Below are positions 1 to 5,531 of a stretch of 8,416 nt of DNA, piece after piece; within the stretch, counting starts at the first letter, position 1; every line of letters begins with the position of its first letter. The stretch is from an uncultured Blautia sp. (GTDB taxonomy: Bacteria; Bacillota; Clostridia; Lachnospirales; Lachnospiraceae). Where the stretch lies: positions 1 through 8,416 of the forward strand of contig CAMBYR010000079.1 of NCBI GenBank assembly GCA_945872375.1. Reading direction: 5' to 3'. Position numbers and translations under genes: made by a program. The notes beneath the pieces are model-generated. The model saw only the letters and a program-made list of their open reading frames with translations. It searched no databases and had not been told where the DNA came from.

Positions 1-367
1 GCTCCTCTTCACGGATTTTCTGAAGAATCACGTTCTTTGCATTCTGTGTTGCGATTCTGCCGAATTCCCTGGAATGGATCTCCACCTGAATCACATCGCC
101 GATTTCTGCTGCAGCATTGATTTTCTGCGCATCAACCAGAGAAATCTCCATAGCCGTGTCTTCTGCATACTCCACTACGGTACGGTCTGCAAGCACACGG
201 AAGTCACAGGTTTCCGGATTGATCGTCACGTGCACATTATCCGCTTTTCCGAAATGATTCTTGCATGCCTGGATCAGAGACTGCTCAATCGCCCCAAGCA
301 GGGTATCCTTGCTGATATTCTTTTCTTTTTCAAGGATTTCCAGCGCCTCCATCAATTCTCTGTTCAT
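1..367 (-). CDS. nusA: Transcription termination/antitermination factor NusA, N-terminal part (runs off the left edge)
   Basis: NusA binds RNA polymerase and modulates pausing, intrinsic termination and antitermination. Only the first 122 residues are in the window; the reading frame is open to base 1. The protein begins MNRELMEALEILEKEK and continues with the helical and alpha/beta N-terminal domain that contacts the polymerase, including a GAIEQSLIQACK stretch and a DRTVVEY strand typical of NusA. The S1 and KH RNA-binding domains would lie beyond the edge. The ATG is preceded by a strong AGGAGG at 379-384. It follows rimP by 29 bases on the same strand, the usual rimP-nusA order, so the two are probably cotranscribed. 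The family assignment is from recognition of the sequence and the context. Confidence 0.93.
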   Translation of the reverse strand, partial: MNRELMEALEILEKEKNISKDTLLGAIEQSLIQACKNHFGKADNVHVTINPETCDFRVLADRTVVEYAEDTAMEISLVDAQKINAAAEIGDVIQVEIHSREFGRIATQNAKNVILQKIREEE

Positions 368-396
368 TTTTCTCTTTTCCTCCTGATTCGTTAAAA

Positions 397-861
397 TTAG
401 AATTCCACCGCAAGACGAATCAGCGCAATTTCCTTTCTGTCAAAGGAACGTTCCTTGCCGTCTTCGTCAATGATTACACTGTTATTATCATATGCAGTAA
501 GGGTACCGCAAAACTCCTTCTGTTTTTCAACAGGCCGGTATGTGCGGATCTCTACCAGTTTTCCAATGCTTCTGGCAAAATCCTTTTCTTTTTTCAAAGG
601 TCTGTCAAGCCCCGGAGAGCTGATTTCCATAATGTAGCTGTCCTCAATAAAATCTTCCTCATCCAGCCTGTCGCTGAAAGCACGGCTTACTGTCTCACAG
701 TCATTGACCGTAATTCCGCCGGTTTTATCGATGTATCCGCGAAGATACCAGGTTCCTGCTTCCTTTACATATTCCACATCCACCAGTTCAAACCCGTTGG
801 CATCTACAATCGGCTGCAGCATTGCTTCTGCTTTCTGTTCATATTCTTCACGCCTGCTCAT
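397..861 (-). CDS. rimP: Ribosome maturation factor RimP
   Basis: RimP is a cytoplasmic factor needed for assembly of the 30S ribosomal subunit. The 154-residue length matches the family. The hallmark EISSPGLDRPLK lies at residues 79-90, at the junction between the N-terminal alpha/beta domain (about 1-80) and the C-terminal SH3-like barrel (about 90-154). The N-terminal region shows the usual pattern ANGFELVDVEYVKE at 21-34. The ATG at 861 has an AAAGGA ribosome binding site about nine bases upstream (near 871-877), and no better start is seen. It is the first gene of the rimP-nusA transcription unit, with its own promoter at 985-1013. A terminator-like hairpin (936-957) sits in its leader. 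Confidence 0.95.
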   Translation of the reverse strand: MSRREEYEQKAEAMLQPIVDANGFELVDVEYVKEAGTWYLRGYIDKTGGITVNDCETVSRAFSDRLDEEDFIEDSYIMEISSPGLDRPLKKEKDFARSIGKLVEIRTYRPVEKQKEFCGTLTAYDNNSVIIDEDGKERSFDRKEIALIRLAVEF

Positions 862-932
862 TTTCCACCATCCTTTCAGTTTCTTTTTTTACCAGGCCTG
901 CCGGAACACACCTGAAATAATGGCATACACAT

Positions 933-957
933 AAAAGAGTGGACCGGAGTCCACTCT
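933..957 (-). terminator. Hairpin plus short U-tract behind parC, in the rimP leader
   Basis: A perfect 9-bp stem (AGAGTGGAC with GTCCACTCT, 936-944 against 949-957) has a 4-base loop. On the minus strand it is followed by TTTTAT, as expected for an intrinsic terminator of parE-parC transcripts. The plus-strand side has no T-run, so it would act only leftward. It lies downstream of the predicted rimP promoter, so rimP-nusA transcripts must also pass through it. The U-tract is short, so termination is probably partial. Confidence 0.6.
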
Positions 958-984
958 AATGCTATCTATTATCTAGTTTCTAAC

Positions 985-1013
985 ATTCTAACACTAACCA
1001 TTTAGAAAATCAA
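985..1013 (-). promoter_or_regulatory. Sigma-A promoter for rimP-nusA
   Basis: On the minus strand, a -35 TTGATT (1008-1013) is separated by exactly 17 bases from a -10 TAGAAT (985-990), with the TGn extension in front of the -10. Two A7 tracts just upstream (1018-1024 and 1030-1036) resemble an UP element. Transcription would start near 978, giving a leader of about 117 bases that contains the hairpin at 936-957. Confidence 0.7.
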
Positions 1014-1037
1014 GGGATTTTTTTCGGCGTTTTTTTC

Positions 1038-3284
1038 TCAGATTCTCGGTTTCACGCCCCGTGTATCCCTCTTCGCCAGCTTCACCTTGTTCAGCACATA
1101 AGGCTTATCGTGGAAGGTGATGGCATATTCCTGATGGGATTCCAGAAGATAAGCATGCTTCACCACCTCATTTTCGCCAAGCTTCATTCCGCGGACACCC
1201 ATGGCCGTCTTCTTCATCAGAGAAATCTCCGATTTCAGGAAACGAAGGAAATAACCGCCGCTGCTCTGCAGAACAACCTGATCCATTTCACCGGCATTTC
1301 CCACAAAGATCAGCCTGTCATCCTCTCCCAGTCTGGTGGCCGCAATCGTACGTTTTGAAGCATCAAATTCCGCGCCTTCCACCAGCTTGCACATGGATTT
1401 TTCCGTTACAAACAGAAGTCTGGCCTCCCGGATCTGCCCCAGCGGAGCCACATAGATCATCTGTTCCTTTGCGCTGTCATAGTTGCTTAAATTGTCGGCA
1501 GGTGTTCCTTTATCACGGAACCGCACAAGCGGTATATCCGCCGCCTTTATGGCATGCATTTTTCCGCTGTCCGTAAAAATACAGATCTTGTCGGTGTTCA
1601 TGCACGGGAACACATATTTATACTCACTGTGAGCCGCTTCCCGGTTTCGTTCATAGGCGGTCTTGTCGATGAGCTTCATATAACCAAAACGGTCCATCAG
1701 GAAGCAGACTTCCATTTCTTCCATTTTCTTTTCTTCATATACGGCTTCTTCCGCATTTTCAACAGAAGTTTTCCGTTTCGTATTATATTCCTTTTTAATA
1801 GAATCCAGCTCATCCATGATCACCTCCGACATGGAGGAATAATTATCCAGAATATCACGGTACCTGGCAATGTTTTTCATGGTTTCCGCATATTCCGCCT
1901 GAAGTGCCTCAATCTCCAGACCGATCAGTTTATAAAGACGCATCTCCAGGATCGCCGTGGCCTGCTTTTCCGAAAAGCGAAGCTTCGCTGCTGCCTTTTC
2001 GCTTGCCTTGCTCTTAAAGCGGATTCCTTCCGTCACACCGTCCACCAGGCATTTTTTCACCTGTTCCCTGCTTTTGCTGCCGCGAAGGATCTCGATGATC
2101 AGGTCAATGACATCACAGGCCTTGATCAGGCCTTCCTGAATTTCTTTCTTTTCCAGTTCCTTATTTAAAAGCGTATTGTACTTCCGGGTCGTCAGCTCGA
2201 ACAGAAAATCCACATGATGCTCGATGATCTGCTTCAGGCTCAGGGTTTCCGGCCTTCCGTCCGCTACCGCCAGCATATTGACGCCAAAGGTATCTTCCAG
2301 TCTGGTCTTCTTGTAAAGCATATTGGTCAGATTTTCCACATCCGTATCTTTTCGAAGCTCCAGCACGATACGGATGCCTTCTTTGGAAGACTGGTTGGAA
2401 ATATCCACGATGTCCGTTGTCTTTTTCGTCTCCACCAGAGCAGCCACATCATTGAGAAACTTTCCGATATTGGCACCCAGCATGGTATAGGGAATCTCCG
2501 TGATCACAAGCTGCATCCTGCCGCCTTTGAGTTTTTCCACCTCCACACGGCCCCTTAAGCGAATCTTGCCCACACCTGTCTCGTAGATTTTCCGAAGCTC
2601 ATCCTTGTTGACCACGATTCCTCCGGTGGGAAAATCCGGGCCCTTCACATAACGCATCAGGCCTTTGACACTGATGTCATTGTCCTTCATATAGGCTTTG
2701 ACCGCATCCACCACTTCTCCCAGATTGTGAGGCGGTATGCTGGTGGCCATACCAACCGCAATTCCCTCTGCGCCGTTTACCAGGATATTGGGAATCTTGA
2801 CAGGAAGCACCACCGGCTCCTTTTCTGTCTCATCGAAGTTTGGCATAAAATCCACAACATCCTTATCCAGATCTGCCAGAAACACCTCCTGGGTCAGCTT
2901 TTCCAGACGTGCTTCCGTGTATCGCATGGCAGCCGCCCCGTCTCCCTCGATGGAGCCGAAGTTTCCGTGGCCGTCTACCAGCGTCTTTCCTTTTTTGAAA
3001 TCCTGTGCCATCACCACCAGGGACTCATAAATAGAGCTGTCTCCGTGGGGATGGTATTTACCCATGGTATCGCCCACGATTCTGGCACATTTTCTGTATG
3101 GCCGGTCATAGCGGATCCCCAGTTCGTACATATCATATAACGTTCTTCTCTGTACCGGCTTCAGCCCGTCCCGCACATCCGGCAGGGCACGGGAAATAAT
3201 AACACTCATGGCATAATCAATATAAGATTTCTGCATGACCTCCGCATAGTCGGTACGGATAATATTTTCCTGTTTTGTATCCAT
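1038..3284 (-). CDS. parC: DNA topoisomerase IV subunit A (type IIA topoisomerase, breakage-reunion subunit)
   Basis: ParC cuts and rejoins double-stranded DNA and, with ParE, decatenates daughter chromosomes. The product has 748 residues. The winged-helix and tower region opens with SYIDYAMSVIISRALPDVRDG (about 20-40). The catalytic tyrosine is Y122 in AAMRYTEARL. The quinolone-contact loop HPHGDSSIYE (78-87) has Ser83 and Glu87, the drug-sensitive type. A tower/coiled-coil region runs to about 505 and a beta-pinwheel C-terminal domain covers about 525-748. No QRRGGKG-type GyrA box is seen in the pinwheel and the length is shorter than most GyrA, which favours ParC over GyrA. The ATG at 3284 was chosen over an in-frame TTG at 3308 because AGAAAGG (3291-3297) sits correctly in front of it. 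It follows parE by 47 bases and shares its promoter. Confidence 0.9.
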   Translation of the reverse strand: MDTKQENIIRTDYAEVMQKSYIDYAMSVIISRALPDVRDGLKPVQRRTLYDMYELGIRYDRPYRKCARIVGDTMGKYHPHGDSSIYESLVVMAQDFKKGKTLVDGHGNFGSIEGDGAAAMRYTEARLEKLTQEVFLADLDKDVVDFMPNFDETEKEPVVLPVKIPNILVNGAEGIAVGMATSIPPHNLGEVVDAVKAYMKDNDISVKGLMRYVKGPDFPTGGIVVNKDELRKIYETGVGKIRLRGRVEVEKLKGGRMQLVITEIPYTMLGANIGKFLNDVAALVETKKTTDIVDISNQSSKEGIRIVLELRKDTDVENLTNMLYKKTRLEDTFGVNMLAVADGRPETLSLKQIIEHHVDFLFELTTRKYNTLLNKELEKKEIQEGLIKACDVIDLIIEILRGSKSREQVKKCLVDGVTEGIRFKSKASEKAAAKLRFSEKQATAILEMRLYKLIGLEIEALQAEYAETMKNIARYRDILDNYSSMSEVIMDELDSIKKEYNTKRKTSVENAEEAVYEEKKMEEMEVCFLMDRFGYMKLIDKTAYERNREAAHSEYKYVFPCMNTDKICIFTDSGKMHAIKAADIPLVRFRDKGTPADNLSNYDSAKEQMIYVAPLGQIREARLLFVTEKSMCKLVEGAEFDASKRTIAATRLGEDDRLIFVGNAGEMDQVVLQSSGGYFLRFLKSEISLMKKTAMGVRGMKLGENEVVKHAYLLESHQEYAITFHDKPYVLNKVKLAKRDTRGVKPRI

Positions 3285-3331
3285 AATATTCCTTTCTGTA
3301 AGGGGCAAAACACTGTCTCGATCTTTCCATT

Positions 3332-4189
3332 TCAGATGTCAATCTCCGCATCCCTGGCATGTTCGTAAATAAAGGATTTTCTGGGCGGAACATCGCTTCC
3401 CATCAGCACCTCTGTGACGCTGGAAGCCAGCCTTGCATCCTCGATTTCCACCCGCTTCATCATACGTGTCTCCGGATTCAGCGTGGTTTCCCAGAGCTGC
3501 TGTGCATCCATCTCGCCAAGACCTTTGTACCGCTGAAGAGTAAAGCTTCCCGGCTTGTGACTCCTGCGGTATTTCTCCAGCGCTTTGTCATCATAAAGAT
3601 ACTCCTCCGCTCCTTTTTTCGGCATCACCTTGTAAAGAGGCGGCATGGCAATATATACGTGACCCTCATAGATCAGTTCCGGCATAAACCGGTAAAACAA
3701 CGTCAGTAAAAGCGTGGAAATATGGGCACCATCCACATCCGCATCTGCCATGATCACGATCTTGTCATAGCGCAGCTTTGAGATGTCAAAATCATTTCCG
3801 TATCCTTCGGAAAAGCCGCAGCCAAAGGCATTGATCATGGTTTTGATCTCCGCATTGGCCAGAATCTTATCTATGGATGCTTTTTCCACATTCAGTATCT
3901 TTCCCCGGATGGGAAGGATCGCCTGATAATTTCTGTCCCTGGCTGTCTTTGCAGAGCCCCCTGCAGAATCTCCCTCTACGATGAAGATCTCGCAGAGCGA
4001 AGGATCCTTCTTTTCACAGTTGGCAAGCTTGCCGTTGGAATCAAAGGAATATTTCTGTTTTGTCAGCAGGTTGGTTTTTGCACGCTCCTCTGTTTTTCGG
4101 ATCTTTGCTGCTTTTTCCGCACAGGAAAGAACTGTCTTCAGCGTTTCCAGATTTCTGTCAAAAAACAGGACAAGCTGCTCTCCCAGCAC
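3332..4189 (-). CDS. parE: ParE C-terminal fragment: rest of transducer, TOPRIM and tail (frame after the break)
   Basis: This is the downstream reading frame of the split parE. It holds the end of the transducer and the metal-binding TOPRIM domain: EGDSAGGSA at fragment residues 72-80, MADADVDGAHI near 147-157, and RYKGLGEMDAQQLWETTLNP towards the end. The first possible initiator is a GTG at 4189 (in KVLGEQLV), but no Shine-Dalgarno sequence precedes it. Seventeen residues of clear ParE sequence (QTKTKLDNQDAAKATGK) lie upstream in the same frame. It is therefore unlikely to be a gene in its own right. It is listed because automatic annotation would call it separately. Confidence 0.75.
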   Translation of the reverse strand: MLGEQLVLFFDRNLETLKTVLSCAEKAAKIRKTEERAKTNLLTKQKYSFDSNGKLANCEKKDPSLCEIFIVEGDSAGGSAKTARDRNYQAILPIRGKILNVEKASIDKILANAEIKTMINAFGCGFSEGYGNDFDISKLRYDKIVIMADADVDGAHISTLLLTLFYRFMPELIYEGHVYIAMPPLYKVMPKKGAEEYLYDDKALEKYRRSHKPGSFTLQRYKGLGEMDAQQLWETTLNPETRMMKRVEIEDARLASSVTEVLMGSDVPPRKSFIYEHARDAEIDI

Positions 4190-5256
4190 CTTGCCGGTGG
4201 CCTTGGCCGCATCCTGATTGTCCAGCTTTGTTTTCGTCTGTCTTCAAATCTGGGGGATGGATGCTTGATGGAAATGACGGCCGTCATTCCGTTTCGGATA
4301 TCTGCACCCGTAAAATTCGGATCCTTTTCTTTCAGCACACCGATCTCTCTGGCATAAGTATTCATTACTGTTGTAAAGGTGGTTTTAAAGCCGGTCAGGT
4401 GCGTACCGCCCTCTGCATTGTAGATATTGTTGCAGAAGCCAAGCACATTTTCCCGGAATTCATTGGTAAACTGAAACGCAGCCTCCACCTGAATGCCGTC
4501 TGCCTCTCCTTTTAAATAAACAGGCTCGTGCAGTGCCTCGGAATTCCGGTTCAGATCCCGGATAAATCCGATGATGCCCTCCGGCTCATGATATTCGATC
4601 TTTTCCGGCTCCTCTCCCCTGAGATCTTCAAAAAGGATGGTCAGATCCGGGTTCAGATAAGCGGTTTCATGAAGACGGCTTTTTACCTCCGTGGCAGAAA
4701 ACCTTGTTTTTTCGAAAATCTCCGGATCGGGAAGGAAGTTAATGCAGGTACCTGTTTCCCTGGTCTTTCCGATCTTCGGAAGCAGACCGTTTTCCAGCTC
4801 CAGCGCCGGAACGCCCTGCCTGTAATAGTCATGATGAATGTAACCGTCACGGCTGATCCTGATATCCAGATAGGTAGAAAGAGCGTTTACCACCGAGGAG
4901 CCAACGCCATGAAGACCTCCGCTTGTTTTGTATACCGAATTGTCAAACTTTCCGCCCGCATGCAGCGTAGTGAACACAAGACGCTCCGCGGAAACACCTT
5001 TTTCGTGCATATCCACGGGAATTCCCCGTCCATTATCGCTGACCGTACAGGAACCGTCCCGTTCCAGCACCACATGGATCCTGTCACAGAAGCCTGCCAG
5101 ATGCTCATCCACCGCATTATCCACGATCTCATAGATCAGATGATTCAGACCTTTTCTGGATACACTTCCGATATACATTCCCGGACGCTTCCGGACTGCC
5201 TCCAGTCCTTCCAGAACGGAAATACTTCCGGCATCATAGGTTACTTTCTTTGCCAT
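4138..5256 (-). CDS. parE: ParE N-terminal fragment: GHKL ATPase and part of transducer, with an out-of-frame tail
   Basis: This is the upstream reading frame of the split parE, 372 residues as it stands. Residues 1-338 are ordinary ParE ending HPSPRFE. The last 34 residues, rich in Arg, Pro and Trp, are the out-of-frame reading of DNA that encodes ParE in the next frame. If expressed as written, it would bind ATP but lack the QTK loop lysine, the TOPRIM domain and the contacts to ParC. The ATG at 5256 has AGAAAGGA at 5268-5275, 11 bases away, slightly farther than usual. The start is fixed by the conserved MAKK-YDAGSISVLEGLEAVRKRPGMYIG opening. Confidence 0.75.
   Translation of the reverse strand: MAKKVTYDAGSISVLEGLEAVRKRPGMYIGSVSRKGLNHLIYEIVDNAVDEHLAGFCDRIHVVLERDGSCTVSDNGRGIPVDMHEKGVSAERLVFTTLHAGGKFDNSVYKTSGGLHGVGSSVVNALSTYLDIRISRDGYIHHDYYRQGVPALELENGLLPKIGKTRETGTCINFLPDPEIFEKTRFSATEVKSRLHETAYLNPDLTILFEDLRGEEPEKIEYHEPEGIIGFIRDLNRNSEALHEPVYLKGEADGIQVEAAFQFTNEFRENVLGFCNNIYNAEGGTHLTGFKTTFTTVMNTYAREIGVLKEKDPNFTGADIRNGMTAVISIKHPSPRFEDRRKQSWTIRMRPRPPARCWESSLSCFLTEIWKR
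4238..4246 (-). other. Frameshift point in parE (one G missing on the coding strand)
   Basis: The coding strand reads GAAGACAGACG where the family motif FEGQTKTK calls for GAAGGACAGACG. Loss of one G from a GG pair explains the break. Reading resumes in frame with QTKTKLDN. No X-XXY-YYZ slippery heptamer is present, and a -1 slip upstream in the CCCCC run would meet a TGA in TTTGAA, so programmed frameshifting is not supported. Confidence 0.85.
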
Positions 5257-5304
5257 GGGTGTTACATTCCTTTCTTAATATCTTCGTTCAAACATTCGTT
5301 CCTT

Positions 5305-5334
5305 ATGATAACCTATTTCCGGCTGTTTTTGCAA
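5305..5334 (-). promoter_or_regulatory. Probable sigma-A promoter for parE-parC
   Basis: On the minus strand, TTGCAA (5329-5334) and TATCAT (5305-5310) are 18 bases apart. The -10 matches the consensus at five of six positions and the -35 at four of six. Transcription would begin near 5298, giving a leader of about 40 bases before the parE ATG. Confidence 0.55.
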
Positions 5335-5368
5335 GTAAAATCGATGAAAGATTTTCCACCTTGAGTCG

Positions 5369-5389
5369 AATGTCATTTTAAATGTCATT
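5369..5389. repeat. Paired palindromes (2 x AATGTCATT) in the divergent promoter region, candidate operator
   Basis: The 9-base odd palindrome AATGTCATT occurs at 5369-5377 and 5381-5389, with centres 12 bases apart. Together they form a 21-base inverted repeat with one mismatch per arm. The sequence lies between the parE promoter (-35 at 5329-5334) and the dehydrogenase promoter (-35 at 5435-5440). Symmetry and position suggest a binding site for a dimeric regulator. No regulator can be assigned from sequence alone, although the XRE domain encoded next door is an obvious candidate. Confidence 0.45.
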
Positions 5390-5434
5390 TTCATGCAACT
5401 TTAAATGGAATTTTACTTTTTTTCTTTTTTTCTA

Positions 5435-5463
5435 TTGACCTTTTTTTCTCTTTTTGATAGCAT
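5435..5463 (+). promoter_or_regulatory. Sigma-A promoter for the dehydrogenase-epimerase operon
   Basis: A -35 TTGACC (5435-5440) and a -10 TAGCAT (5458-5463) are separated by 17 bases of T-rich DNA. The -35 is five of six to consensus and the -10 four of six. Further T-tracts lie upstream (5411-5432). Transcription would start near 5470, leaving a leader of about 62 bases before the ATG at 5532. Confidence 0.6.
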
Positions 5464-5531
5464 ACAGCTAGTTTCAATAAAAAAACGGATATCTATGGAT
5501 GTTATTTAAAATTGCATACAGAAAGGAAAAT

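Larger units (their letters stand above)
3332..5256 (-). pseudogene. parE: DNA topoisomerase IV subunit B, broken by a one-base frameshift
   Basis: Adding one base near 4242 restores a single 641-residue protein, the normal length for ParE/GyrB. ParE supplies the ATPase that drives DNA transport by topoisomerase IV. Visible parts are a GHKL ATPase (E43 and N47 in EIVDN, D74 in SDNGRG, G-loop GGLHGVGSS at 113-121), a transducer domain, and a TOPRIM domain with EGDSAGGSA and DADVDG (E428, D505, D507 in restored numbering). GVGSSVVNALS after the G-loop and the adjacent parC favour ParE over GyrB. The start MAKKVTYDAGS is typical. The break falls just after HPSPRFE, removing the QTK loop and everything beyond. 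Protein-level conservation on both sides is excellent, so an assembly error or very recent mutation fits better than an old pseudogene. Confidence 0.88.

Noticed and set aside
1006..1021. AT-rich 6-bp stem (AAAATC/GATTTT) as the parC terminator
   Set aside because: The stem is too weak, overlaps the rimP -35 element, and on the minus strand has no U-run after it.
2103..2111. AATGACATC, resembling the intergenic AATGTCATT palindrome
   Set aside because: It lies inside conserved parC coding sequence and is imperfect; probably chance.
1554..2168. Plus-strand reading frame opposite parC (204 residues)
   Set aside because: Phe/His/Leu-rich composition typical of a shadow frame, antisense to strongly conserved ParC sequence.
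3285..3308. Upstream TTG start for parC adding eight residues
   Set aside because: The ATG at 3284 has a well-placed AGAAAGG that would itself lie inside the longer coding region.
4225..4260. Programmed -1 ribosomal frameshift in parE
   Set aside because: No slippery X-XXY-YYZ heptamer in the right frame. A slip at the CCCCC run would meet TGA, and a later slip at AAA would replace the conserved QTK residues. A one-base deletion explains the sequence exactly.
4528..5364. Long plus-strand reading frame opposite the parE 5' part (278 residues)
   Set aside because: It lies antisense to clearly conserved ParE coding sequence, has no ribosome binding site at its start, and the translation shows no recognisable domain.
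5499..5531. Upstream ATG start for the dehydrogenase adding 11 residues
   Set aside because: The ATG at 5532 is directly preceded by AGAAAGGA, while 5499 has no ribosome binding site.
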